DNA of 64,000 nucleotides from Puccinia triticina (Eukaryota; Basidiomycota; Pucciniomycetes; Pucciniales; Pucciniaceae), in NCBI RefSeq assembly GCF_026914185.1, contig NC_070574.1, forward strand, positions 3,872,501-3,936,500, given 5' to 3'. This document shows, in pieces, positions 48,709-59,798 of this stretch. The translations under genes were made by a program, and so were the position numbers. Within the stretch, counting starts at the first letter, position 1. Each line of letters opens with the position of its first letter. Under the pieces are notes generated by a model. The model was given only the letters and a program-made list of their open reading frames with translations, did no database searches and was not told where the DNA came from.

Positions 48709-49469
48709 TGAAAATTTTGGAGCAACTGAAATGTTTTCCTTATCTCAATAACTTATTGTATTTACATATTTATATTGAGATAAGTGAAAATGAAATCTGA
48801 ATGGAGAATTTACCTGAAAGCAGCACGAGTGGGTGCTTTGCTTCTAGGGATAATTCTTCTAAGTTGCTTTGTCTGGGTTTGAGCTGAGATGAGAGAGATG
48901 ACTGTCCGAGGGTGGGTCGATGCAGGAGCCAGTCAACTAAGTAGCCTGGTCTTATCCTGTTGGTACGGGTTTGGTTTCTTTTGATCTGCTTGTCGCGCAT
49001 AGCTCGGATCAAGTCAGTCATCTGCTTTTTTATCCTTTCCTGGGTCACAGGAGTTGGACTACTCACCGGCTGCGGTGCTGGCCGTGATCCTATTGAGTAG
49101 GAGGGCTGGGGTCTGACTGCCAAGACGGTCTGCGAGGGATCTACGAGAGTAAAGTTGGTCAGCTTATCTGAGCCATAACTTTATCTCTCCACGAGCACGT
49201 ACCCGGAGGCTGAGTCTATTCTTCCTTTCCCCGGTGCGGTTGCCGTTACGGTTTCCGTATCTGCAAGTGATCAAGCGGGGCTTGTCAGCTCGAGATTGGG
49301 TTAGGTTTTAGGTCTGGACTGCTCAAGGGGTCTTACCTCTTTGCGCAGCTGGGTCTATGTTTCTGGCTAACCGCGCGAGCTTCCTTTGCGGTTGCTGCGG
49401 GTGGTCTGGGCTTGGCCGCACCAGCTTCCTTAGCGATTGCTGGGGGTGTTCTGGTCCTGTATTCTTACA
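48709..49469 (-). repeat. 3' LTR of the copia element
   Basis: 761 bp; holds the last roughly 48 codons of the polyprotein. Contains a hairpin, TTATCTCAATA...TATTGAGATAA, at about 48734-48783. Confidence 0.97.
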
Positions 49470-52400
49470 GCCTTGCATGCTTCGAGTCGTGAGATTCGAA
49501 GCAAGGTCGGAGATTTGGACTACCCCGATTTGGGCTAGTGAGCGGCGGATTACTGAACGGCCGAGGGCTTTGGTCAGGAAGTCGGCCGCGTTGGCGGTGG
49601 TCTTGACGTGTCTGAGTTTGATGATTTGAAAGAAGATAAGTTCCCGGACGAAATGAAGCCGGATGTCCATGTGCTTCGTTCGGAAGCTGTTCTGCGAAGT
49701 CTCACTGTTGGCCAGGTCTATCGCGCCTCTGTTGTCGGCAGCTAGGTCTATCAGCTCGACCTTGTTGCTGAGTTCGATTTCCTTGATGATGCTAGCAAAC
49801 CACGCTAAGTCGCGGCCTAAGTCGGACAGGGCTTTGTATTCTGCTTCGGCGGTGGATAAAGATACTGTAGGTTGCTTGCTTGCCTTCCAGTTTAGCAGGT
49901 GAGAGCCCATGGTTATCACGAAGCCTGTAGTCGATTGCCTAGTGTCCAAGCAATTGCCCCAGTCGGCATCTGAGAAGGCTTTCAAGTTGGCCGCCTCCGA
50001 TTGCTTGAAGGTCAATCCGACCCGACGCGTGCCCGAGAGGTACCTGAATACTTGTACCGCTGCTTGGTACTGCCTGATTCCTGGGCTTTCGAGGTACTGC
50101 GAAAGTTGACTGACGGCGAAAGATATGTCTGGTCTGGTTAAGATGCTTAAGTAGTTCAATGAACCCACTAGAGCGCGATAATTCACGTTGAGTTTGTTGA
50201 AGACTTCAATCTCTTGTGCCGTAGCCTTGGAAAGACGCTCTCTAGGATTCAGGGGGCATGAGGCAGGATGCTCTTTCTCAAATCCAAATTCAGCCAGTTT
50301 ACGCTCGACGTACTGAGTTTGGTTGATTTGAAGGCCTCCGTCGAAGCGCTCGATGTTCATTCCGAGGAGGAATTCAGCTTCTCCTGGGTACTTGATGTCG
50401 AACTCTTTCTCCATCTCCTTGCGAAAAACCTCCGGGTGTTTGCTGATGATGACTATATCATCCACATGAGCGAATAACCATGTAGCTGACCGTCCTTTCT
50501 GCTCACGCCTCCAGAACACACACGGATCCGACAGTGAGATCTGAAAGCCTAGGGTCTTAAGGTATGCTGTGAGGCGCTTATACCAAACTAGGGGTGATTG
50601 CCGTAACCCGTAGATCGCCTTCTTGAGCTGCAACACTGAGTTCGGCGGGCATTTGTAACCCTGCGGCGGTAAGAGAGTCACCGTGTCCTCCAGTGGACAG
50701 GTGAGGAACGCGCTCCTGACGTCCAACTGGTGAATCTTCATTCCGTTGTTGACTGCGAACGAGATGAGGAGGCGGAGGGAAGCGGCTTTTCCGGTTGGCG
50801 CGTAAATTACGTTGAAGTTCCTGCCGTGGATCTTCCTGAAACCTTGCGCGCAAATACGGGCTTTAAACTCAATTACTTCATTCAATGGGCCGAGCTTCCT
50901 CCTATAGGCCCACGTTGATGGGATTGGCTCATCGGAGTCTAGTCGCTGGCGGATCTCCCAAACTTTGTGTTTGATCATGTTCTCGATTTCTTTCTTCTCT
51001 GCCGCCGACCAGTTTTGACTGTCCTTTCCTGCCATAGCTTGCTTGTGGTTCTTGGGGTCAACCTCAATCTCCACTAGGTATGCTTGTCTAGTCCGCTTTC
51101 CAGAGACTATGTTGCTGGCGTCGATTTGGCTGGAGATTTCCTTTGCCGGAGGGGCGGTGGTCCAGGCATAGCGCCGGCCGCTAGCGGCCTCCGGTGGGAT
51201 CGACGCGTCTGTTTGCCCGGCCTGAGTTTGAAGTTCTTGGGTGGGGATTTGAGGACTGGTTGAACGGAGTTCTCGGATGATCCTAGTGATGTCTTGCTGT
51301 TCGGCCTCTAGTTCCTCCGCTGCAGCAGCCATGTCGGAGGTCTCAGGCAAGTGGTCCTCCTCGGAGAAGGGCAACGGCTCGTCAGTTTTGAAGCTTGGGA
51401 GTTTGTTGTGTCCCAGAGGAGTGTAGCTTTTGCTGAGAGGGGGACAATCCGGAAAACACGATTCATCAAAGTGGACGTGTTTGGCGGTAACGATGGCCTT
51501 GTCTTCAAGGCGGTAGACTTTATATGACGAGTAATCATTTGCATAGCCCAGGAGTACTCCTTCCCAGGAGATTGAAGCGAATTTTGAGTCGCGCTTTGGT
51601 TTCGGTTTGACAATCCAGGCGCGACAGCCGAAAGGCCTGAAGAACTGGATGTTTGGCCGGATGTTGAACAGCAGCTCGAGCGGACAGAGTTTGCTTTTTC
51701 CGAGAGAGGGAAGGCAGTTTGTCGTGGCTGTTGCTGTTTGAACGGCCTCCGCCCACCATTCTGGGGCGAGATTGGCCTGCATCATGAGACAGCGGGTCAT
51801 GTCTATGATAGTCCTGTTTGCCCGCTCCGCAACTCCGTTGTTTTGTGGCGTGTAGGCCGGGGCAACGTTGTGTTGTATACCTTCGGCCTTAAGGTGATCT
51901 GCCAAGGTGCCGTTGACGAATTCACCTCCACCATCCGAGATGAGCTTCTTCAATTGATGGCCGGTCTGCTTCTCGAAGAAAATCTTGAAGTCCAGGATGG
52001 ATTGGGCGGCCTGACTCTTTTCTTTGAGTATAGTCGTGTGGATGAAGCCTGTGAATTGGTCGACCAGAGTGAGGAAATACTGGGCTCCGCCGTTCGTCGG
52101 GGGGGAAATGGGTCCCACCAGATCTGCGTGCACAATGCTCATTGGGGCATTTGCAGATTTGAAAGTGCCATTACAGGGGGGCCTTGCGATCTTTCCTTGC
52201 ATACATGCATCGCACGCATGGGTCTTCGTCAGGTTAAGGCTTTCCGGTACCATTCGCGCTATACGTCCTGAGCTGGCGTGGCCGAGTCTGTTGTGCCATT
52301 TCTGGAATTCAGAGAGACTGGCCGCGGTAGTGGTACTTAGCCCGGTTGCTAGATGAGGTACCGGGGAAACATCTACTATCTCTAGCAGGTCGTTGGAGAC

Positions 52401-53681
52401 ATTGACTTGGAAGGGACGGCTGTTATCAATCTGCACCTCGAAGGCGCCGTTGATTTCGCGGATTGCTGCCTTATGGTTCAGGAGTTGAACCATGGAGATA
52501 AGGTTACGTGTTATTTTCGGCACGTAAAGGGCTCCTGATAGTGTCAGAGTTTCGCCGGAGGGAAGGCGAAGCCGAGCAGTGCCGCGAGCAATGGCCACCA
52601 GCTCGGATTTGCCGCTTCCGGTAAGGATGCTGATGTGGACCGGGGTGGTGTCAATGAAGTATGCCAACGAATTGAGCATATGGTTGCTTGCACCGGAGTC
52701 TAAGATGGTCGACAATGGTTTGGCGGTTGCCGTTGTGTTGTAGGTAAAAGACGGCTTGACTAGCGCCACATGATGCGCTTCCTCTTCGTCTTCATCGACT
52801 TCAGCTTGGTATGCGGTCCTTTGCCGTTTCTGAGGGCGCTCCTTTTCCACGAGGGGCTTTTCCGGAGGGCGAGAAGTAGGATTGATGGTCCAGCAGTCCG
52901 CTTCCACGTGCGAGGTGGCTTTGGGATTGTGCTTTCCCTTGCTGCATCTAATAATCGGAGCCGAGGTTTTCTTCGGCTTGCGACTGGTTCCTGTGGCAAG
53001 GGCTGTTGATGTGGGTTCGGGGTCCTCTACAAATTTTCTCTTCGTGGCTGTCTCGTGGCGTCCGATGTCGCGAAGTTTGGCGATGGTTTCCTTTGGTTTA
53101 GCCAGGGCCTTGAGGTCTGCAAACAACGCCTGCATCAACATCGGTCGCCTTTTTGTGATCTTGCCCACTATCCCGCATCCAACGAGCACGTACGGGACCT
53201 TGAGACCGAGAGAGCTGAACTCGGCTAGGCTCTCTTCCATCTCGACGATGTAGGAGTTCATATCCTTGTTGTATTGGATATCTAACCACTTGTTCCAGAC
53301 CTGGAACACTGACAACAGAGAGTCAGATGCGTAAATGGTCTTTATGTCTGACCATATCGCGTAGGGGTCCTGCTTGTTGTCGTCGTTAATGACGCTCGTG
53401 AAGATAGCGTTAGAGATGGCTTCGCTAAGTATGCTACACGTGCGCAGTGCTCCTTGAAGTTCTTCTTCATCTGGTTCTTCGGACATTGGTTCTAGTATGT
53501 AGTCCTCCAGTCGCCGAGGTCAAAGATGCATCTTGATCTTGCGCTCCCATAACGGAAAGTTAGTCCCGTCGAACTTTGGGACGTTCACGTGATCTTTGTC
53601 TGGGCTGTAGGCATCGTTCTTTGGAGCTTGGGGAGTTTGTCCAGATGTGGAGCTCGAGCCTTGCGTGCGCGTATTTACCAT
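49323..53681 (-). pseudogene. Copia gag-pol polyprotein, one in-frame TGA near the start
   Basis: The natural start is ATG at 53681-53679 (MVNTRTQGSSS...), and the copia gag signature KFDGTNFPLWERKIKMHL precedes TGA at 53522-53520 (codon 54). After it the frame is open for about 1400 codons to 49323. Numbering from the downstream ATG at 53486: a Cys/His cluster near 181-198; protease DSGASNHM at about 263; integrase WHNRLGH and CDACMQGK (HHCC) with D455, D518 and E554, spacing normal for DDE; reverse transcriptase about 860-1110 with AHVDDIVI (active-site DD present); RNase H FSDADWGN, STAEAEYKA, LAADNRGAIDL. All catalytic residues seen are intact. A protein could start at 53486 lacking the first gag residues, or the TGA may be read through; otherwise the element depends on others. 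Most complete retroelement in the window. Confidence 0.93.
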
Positions 53682-53742
53682 CTCGTACTGCTTTCAGCTG
53701 CCGTTTGGTTGGGTGGAATCAAGCGTTCCGAGACTGTAAATC

Positions 53743-54503
53743 TGAAAATTTTGGAGCAACTGAAATGTTTTCCTTATCTCAATAACTTATTGTATTTACA
53801 TATTTATATTGAGATAAGTGAAAATGAAATCTGAATGGAGAATTTACCTGAAAGCAGCACGAGTGGGTGCTTTGCTTCTAGGGATAATTCTTCTAAGTTG
53901 CTTCGTCTGGGTTTGAGCTGAGATGAGAGAGATGACTGTCCGAGGGTGGGTCAATGCAGGAGCCAGTCAACTAAGTAGCCTGGTCTTATCCTGTCGGTAC
54001 GGGTTTGGTTTCTTTTGATCTGCTTGTCGCGCATAGCTCGGATCAAGTCAGTCATCTGCTTTTTTATCCTTTCCTGGGTCACAGGAGTTGGACTACTCAC
54101 CGGCTGCGGTGCTGGCCGTGATCCTATCGAGTAGGAGGGCTGGGGTCTGACTGCCGAGACGGTCTGCGAGGGATCTACGAGAGTAAAGTTGGTCAGCTTA
54201 TCTGAGCCATAACTTTATCTCTCCACGAGCACGTACCCGGAGGCTGAGTCTATTCTTCCTTTCCCCGGTGCGGTTGCCGTTACGGTTTCCGTATCTGCAA
54301 GTGATCAAGCGGGGCTTGTCAGCTCGAGATTGGGTTAGGTTTTAGGTCTGGACTGCTCAAGGGGTCTTACCTCTTTGCGCAGCTGGGTCTATGTTTCTGG
54401 CTAACCGCGCGAGCTTCCTTTGCGGTTGCTGCGGGTGGTCTGGGCTTGGCCGCACCAGCTTCCTTAGCGGTTGCTGGGGGTGTTCTGGTCCTGTATTCTT
54501 ACA
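53743..54503 (-). repeat. 5' LTR of the copia element
   Basis: 761 bp partner of 48709-49469. Five of the six differences between the two are CG against TG/CA. Confidence 0.97.
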
Positions 54504-54508
54504 GGATC

Positions 54509-55739
54509 CACACTGCCTCGCGGTAAGAAGTACCCCCGGCGTGTACACGTCCCAGAAATGGGCTGGAGAGACCGGGTACCCACAGGTATACCCTGTATCC
54601 GCGGGTACCCTCCGGCTAAAATACCCGCACATACCCGTGTACCCAACCCGGTAGCCGCGGGTATTTCCACAGGAGCATCACCTACTGATATTCCACTCGG
54701 GTATTCCCGACGGGTATTACCACGGCTGGGCTGCAGGCTCTCAGGTATCACCTGGGGTCCAGCCCTAGGCGCAGTGGGCCCCATCAACTACCCACAAAAT
54801 TGGGTTCTTTTCCTCTCAGGATGCTGCACTACTTGCCAACAGAGACTCAAGGGCATTACAAAGCATGCACCCTTGATTTTGACATGATTCCACGTGTCAC
54901 ACCAATTTTTCTGAGCAAACATAGACAGGTGTAATTTTAAACCGCCAGGCAGCTTCACAAGGTACACATGAGTTTCAAAATTCCTTTCCATCAGAAAAAT
55001 TGAGCAATTTCACTATTTAAAACTCAGACATTTGATTAGATGCATGTATGTCCCGTGGGTAGGCCTATTCGCGGACAATTTAGTTCAGGTCTAGTTGGCA
55101 AGTTTGTGTGCATGCAGATTGCCAAGGACAAGCCCTTCCCACCGAGCAGCACCAAGCTAATGTGTGCACACTGGCTCACACTTCCTCATTGGCATGTAAA
55201 TATGTAGTCCTATTTTCAAAAAAGAAATAACCGCGTGACCCCCACAAACCTCTGGCAGCAACCCCCAAGGCGGCCCTTGGTTGGCCTGTGACCCTTCCAC
55301 GGAGGCCGCAAAGGCGCGCCCGGACGTCAAGTCAGATGAGGCCTTGGGGGGTTGTTTGCCTCTTACTTCTATTTCAGAAGAAGGTGGAAATAAAATCCAA
55401 TTTTCATAGGATATGCACTATAGCCACCCCCACATTTTCTTTGTCCTTGAATCTTTGCCAAGAATAAAGGAGTAATTGTTTTTTCATGCAAAATATATTC
55501 TTATTGGATTGCTCTTTGAAGTAAAGAGGTGTAAATAGAGAATGTCAACCAGTACCTGGCACCTGTGGGCGGGTACCGCCCGCACCCTCCAGGCGGTGCC
55601 GGGTGCCCGTTTTTTTGGAAAAAGAGGTGCAGTACCCGGGTACCGCCCCCAAGTACTGCTTTCCCCCGCCGGGTTAATCGGGTAACCCCCGGACCCCCGG
55701 ACCTTGGCCTGCTCTGAGCTGCCCTCCATGACTGAAAAT
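54509..55739. other. Region right of the copia element, no gene
   Basis: 54510-54780 is rich in inverted ACCCGCGGGTA/CGGGTATACC words, a decayed foldback. 54780-55540 holds nothing recognised. 55545-55720 is very GC-rich with GGTACCGCCC and CCCGGGTACC palindromes. Confidence 0.45.
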
Positions 55740-56060
55740 AGACCGGTCATTGGCCAGGACTGGCCATCAAGGATGGTCCCTGGTGCAATCATTGAGGGGA
55801 GTTGTCACTCCCCTTGATGACAAGTGCGTGCTGGTCGTTGGGGGAGCACCCTCAATGACCATGACCAACCTGTTTGATGACCGGAACAGGTTGGTCATTG
55901 CTTTTCTGGTCATTGAGAGGTCCTCCCCTCAGTGACCAACCTGTTGCAGTCATTGAGGGTCATCGAGAGGAGTGCTTAATCCACTCAATGACCGGTGATT
56001 TGCACTCCCCCTGTGTGCTGGCCGGTCATCGGGGGAGTTTGCATGTTGTACTCCGCTCCG
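55740..56060. repeat. GACCGGTCATTGAGGG array, fourth copy of the motif
   Basis: About ten GACCGGTCATTG/ CATTGAGAGG units and variants (GACCAACCTG), partly inverted, then TTCGAGGGGCTG and GTACCC blocks near 56110-56150 that also flank the array in 14866-18212 (CCCCTCGAAAAG, GGGTACCC). This ties the locus to the ACGGAC foldback family. Confidence 0.75.
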
Positions 56061-56354
56061 GGACCAGCCTGTGCCGGCCATTGGCACGGCGAAGTCATGG
56101 GGTATGTACTTCTGCCCCTCGAACTCTGTTTTCGAGGGGCTGTGTACCCGATCCATGGACTTTTGGCAGGTTGAAAATCCACGGGGGGTGCGCCCCGGGG
56201 AGGCGCTCTGCCTAGTTTTTGTATTTCTTTATCATCCTTTTTCTACGTCATGCTGAGGGGTCCAAATACCCCAAGAAAATGGAGGAGGAGCAAGAAAAAT
56301 CCCCTCTGCCAGCTGGCAGAAAAAAAAAAGGGGACTTTCAAGCTTTTCATGTGC

Positions 56355-56458
56355 AGTGCGCGAAGCGTTTTGAGCTACCGCGCACTGTGGCCGGGACGTC
56401 GAGTGGACGCCCCCTGCAGTGCGCGACGAGTTTTTCGCAGTGCGCGAAGCACATCCGT
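56355..56458. mobile_element. Solo terminus of an ACGGAC-type foldback element
   Basis: Repeats of GCAGTGCGCGAAGCG, GCAGTGCGCGACGAG and GCAGTGCGCGAAGCACATCCGT match the subterminal pattern of the ACGGAC family, with a diverged end (ACATCCGT instead of AAGTCCGT). No inverted partner was found to the left; the array at 55740-56060 may be its interior. It ends about 150 bp before the aldo/keto reductase relic. Confidence 0.7.
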
Positions 56459-56605
56459 TTATAAATTCTTTGGTATTTTATTCATCCCGTGCGCGACCAA
56501 CAGTACCTTATCGATCCAGTAAGTATCCTCACTCCATCACCAGTTGCAAAATACACACCCCGGACATTTCGATTGATTTGGTGGTTACCTCACCCCCAAT
56601 AGTTT

Positions 56606-57628
56606 CCCCGTGTCGTTTGCCTGGCCCGAATCTGCAAAAGCCGCCGACTCAGAACTTTTGTTTCCTCTGGCAGAAGACGGTGTGCATGTCAAGATGGATC
56701 TTCAGACATCTATTGGCGACACCTGGAAAGAGATGATCAAATTGCTAGACACTGGCAAGGTCAAAGGTAGGAAGCTGTCGTTTTGTAGGTCTCAAATCTG
56801 GAGATGATTGATCCTTCTACTTGATTTTAGCGATCGGTGTGAGCAATTTTGAAATTGAACATCTTGAAGCGCTGAACAAAGCTACTGGTGTCGCGCCAAC
56901 CGTGAACCAAGTGAGTTCCCAAGCCACATTTCCCTACTATGTTGAAGGAGTTCATCCATATATTTTCATTTCTAAAACCCCATCCGTCAGATCGAAAGGC
57001 ATCCCCTGTGCATTCAAGCCGATTTGGTCAAATACTGCAACTCTAAAAACATTCATGTTACCGCTTACTCGCCTCTGGGTAACAATCTGGTCGGAGAAAC
57101 AAAGATTGTTGATTATCCTGAAGGTAGCTTCAATCCTTCACATTTTGAATACAAAATACAGCATTATTCATCCGGTTCCGTCCCTTTCCTTACCTATCAG
57201 TCAAGGAAGTCGCGGCGAAGCTCTCTAAACTATCAGGCGAGACTGTTGACCTGGCTCAACATTGATTGCATGGGAAGCTGTTGGTGGGATCTCAGTCATC
57301 CCTAAATCATAAGTCCACGGTCCCCCTTCTCGAATACCAACTCTCGGAGGCAGAATACAGGGTTGATCCTGTTTAACTGAACCCATGTAAATCAGTGTAA
57401 CTCCGACGAGGATTGATTCCAACTTCAAGCAAGTCTTCGGATGAAGATTTCAACAAGATCACTGAATTGGGCAAGAACAAAGCCGTTTTAAGCTACCTCC
57501 AAATTCTTGTCTTGCAGTTGCTCACATTCATATGCTAACTTGTTTTTCACTCGTGTTCAGGAACGTCAACGTTTTCAACACTGAGGCCGAGAAGTCTTGC
57601 GCCCACGGAATTGTTTTGGGAGTCTGAA
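56606..57628 (+). pseudogene. Aldo/keto reductase, 5'-truncated and frameshifted
   Basis: Recognisable pieces: [19 protein letters not shown]...[13 protein letters not shown] (56640-56766), AIGVSNFEIEHLEALNKATG (56829-56910), [19 protein letters not shown] and [19 protein letters not shown] (56993-57122), [16 protein letters not shown] (57210-57255), GISVIPKS (57290-57308) and EDFNKITELGKNK (57441-57482). They are separated by canonical introns in the first half. The N-terminal third with the catalytic Asp, Tyr and Lys is absent, and foldback sequence lies where it should be. A one-base shift near 57255, a stop after IPKS (57309-57311) and another shift near 57440 break the frame. The family reduces aldehydes and ketones with NADPH; this copy cannot. 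Confidence 0.85.
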
Positions 57629-57724
57629 ATCATTGCTGAATTACACGATGTGTCATGTGTACGAATTTGATTGTTTCTGTTCAATTACCCAGCTTGTCCG
57701 CTTGATGTAGCCTACTAACTACTA

Positions 57725-57900
57725 CAGTCAAACCTGTCTAAGGGTACCCTTTGGGAGAAGAATTTCGGTATGACTTTAGGCAGGTTATCCCTTAGAGATG
57801 GTGGGTGCTTTTGCAGGGCAATCAAGAATACGGGGCAGTCTTTTTCTATGCTGTTAGGCAGATTGTGCGGTTAAAAGGTGCCCTTAGACAGGTTTGACTG
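57725..57900. mobile_element. Pogo-like MITE (CAGTCAAACCTGTC ends)
   Basis: Ends CAGTCAAACCTGTCTAAGGG and CCCTTAGACAGGTTTGACTG, flanked by TA (57723-57724, 57901-57902). CAGT-CAAACC ends with TA targets are typical of pogo/Fot1-type Tc1/mariner elements. 176 bp, no ORF. Confidence 0.93.
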
Positions 57901-58051
57901 TACATACAAATGAATAAAATTCATGACCCTCCCGAGGAATCCAACGACACAGAATGCGCGTTGACCATGTCGCCTGTTTTGCCTGGTGATCGAGCAAGTT
58001 TGTTTTTGGGGAAAGAGTTCAAGAGGAAAAGAACCTAGGGCAAAAATGCTC

Positions 58052-58158
58052 TGACGACAGTGGGATTCGAACCCACGCCCGAAGACCGCCGATTTGCGCC
58101 CGCTCGTAATGAGCTGCAGACCTTAAGACGGCGCCTTAGACCACTCGGCCATGTCGCC
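58052..58158 (-). tRNA. tRNA-Leu (AAG) with intron
   Basis: The minus strand folds as a full cloverleaf: acceptor GGCGACA/TGTCGTC with discriminator A, D arm GGCCGAGTGGTCTAAGG, anticodon stem CCGTC/GGCGG (one G-U), long variable arm typical of Leu, T arm GTGGG-TTCGAAT-CCCAC. An intron of about 29 nt follows base 37 at the canonical position. Reading the loop as TAA (shifted one base) leaves a mismatched anticodon stem, so AAG is preferred. Confidence 0.95.
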
Positions 58159-58314
58159 CTGACAATGCGGGCATTTAGGTGCCGCTTCATTATTACGGCA
58201 CATCATGACGAATCAGGCTGGCGTGACTGCGGCAGTAGGCGCAGTGACTGCGCATGTAACCCCCGACAAATGTCGCGGCAGGGAGGATCCACAGAGAGAT
58301 GTCTACCTCCTTGG

Positions 58315-58670
58315 TCACACTACAGGCATGTAGCTGTCGCTGCGGGATGCAGCGTCACCCTGTCGTTGCAAGCCCGCGTGACTGCGCAAGTAGGCGCAGT
58401 AACTGCGGCCGCGACCCCAAATGCAACCTCAGGTGACGCTGCGGGTAGGAATGACACCTATTTGCCCGTAGTGTGACATTGTAGCTGTCCCTTTGCGATT
58501 GGGGGTCACCCTCGTTGCAAGCCCGCGTGACTGCGCAAGTAGGCGCAGTCACTGCGGCCGCGACCCCAAATGCAACGTCAGGTGACGCTGCGGGCCGCAA
58601 CGACACCTATTTGCCCGTAGTGTGACAAGACGCTGCGCGCGGAAGCGACAGCTGTCTGCCTGTAGTGTGA
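58315..58670. mobile_element. TIR element with TCACACTACAGGC ends and internal 152-bp repeats
   Basis: Left TCACACTACAGGCATGTAGC and right inverted form ending GCCTGTAGTGTGA; both carry AGCTGTCGC and GCAGCGTC next to the end. Inside, a unit starting TTGCAAGCCCGCGTGACTGC is repeated at about 150-bp spacing, and each copy ends with another terminus-like CCCGTAGTGTGACA, suggesting nested or tandem copies. Flanks show no clear duplication. CACTA-like by CACTACAGG; tentative. Confidence 0.7.
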
Positions 58671-59798
58671 TCACTACAAAACCCATTGCCACAGCTAGGA
58701 GTGCTGCGGATCCGCTGAAGCGAGGCAACATTATTATGGCCACATCAATTTTAAGAGGGGTTTCATGCTTCATGTTGGGAGGGCGGCCAGGATAGACGGC
58801 ATCTGACGGCCGAGAAGGTCATGTCAGTGCCACTGCCACCTGGGTCAAGCAGTAGGAATAAGTCCTGAGACAAAATGAGGCTCCCGTGGGAAGATTTTTT
58901 TTTCCTTGTGACCCTTGCTGAAATAAATTGGAGGTGCCCAAACTAGGACCTGAAGAGAGTACCTAGATCCATGAGCACACACAAGATGGACTGTTCTTAC
59001 TTTATTAGTCAGACCGGGGCCAGTCTAGAAGAGCAGGCAAGCATCTGGCTAAGACTAAGCGCGCGTGTGATAGATCACAAATTGGCGCGCCTAGGGGATG
59101 AGGAGAGGCTATCAGAGACCGACGTGGTGAGTCCAGGCGGGAAGGGGTGGTTTTTTATGCGCATCCAAAATCTCTTAGTTCTCTGAAATATTTCAGTTTC
59201 TGCTAGAACCCAAGAGGAACAAATGTGGCATGTGCTTTTGTCAAGTGGTGCTCGCCGCGCATACCTTTCTCAATTATGTTCACAAACAGGGTTTAAACTG
59301 CTGTTTCATGGCCCTGTTGACAAGAGTACTAGGAGACAGTACCAAAATGCAAGAATGAATCTGGATGTTGGACTGCCTTTCTCTCAAAGATAAACAACTG
59401 GAACACTGGATAATTGACCCGGTTGCCAATACTTCAAGTGCATTTGGCAAGGGGGCAAAATGAATTGGAAATAGGTTCAAGGTGCAAATTAAGGACTCGA
59501 GCTAACTGTGGGTAACGAATGGGGTTGTTGAAACAAGTGGGCAAGGAATGATATTATGAATGTGAATGTGAAACAAATAAAGAGAGAAGCATGGTTTTCC
59601 GGGAGGGATCGGCGCGGACGGGAAAAGCTGAGGGGGTAACCAGCTGCACTGCGAATTCGATGGCTAATGGGTAGCCACTGGTCCTAGAGCAATGGGAACT
59701 GAGGGAGTGGCTGTTTGCAAGGTTTGGAACGTCGAAACAAGATGAAGTGAACATACCTCCTCAAATTGGGTCTGCGCAGTGGTTTCGAACGAGGTGCC
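58671..59798. other. No gene recognised
   Basis: About 1.1 kb with only short frames. Probably includes the 3' UTR of the small secreted protein gene at its right end. Confidence 0.4.

Larger units (their letters stand above)
48709..54503 (-). mobile_element. Ty1/Copia retrotransposon, full length, LTRs and TSD intact
   Basis: 761-bp LTRs at 48709-49469 and 53743-54503 (plus-strand ends TGAAAATTTTGG...TATTCTTACA) and a perfect target duplication GGATC (48704-48708, 54504-54508). Six differences between LTRs by eye. Domain order protease-integrase-RT-RNase H marks Copia. The coding frame runs about 147 bp into the 3' LTR. One TGA near the gag start is the only break noticed. Confidence 0.97.

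Noticed and set aside
48770..49123. 117-codon frame inside the copia LTR, and its copy in the other LTR
   Set aside because: LTR sequence; no domain and not part of the polyprotein frame.
58052..58158. tRNA-Leu with anticodon TAA
   Set aside because: That register leaves a mismatched anticodon stem; AAG gives a fully paired stem with the intron at the canonical position.
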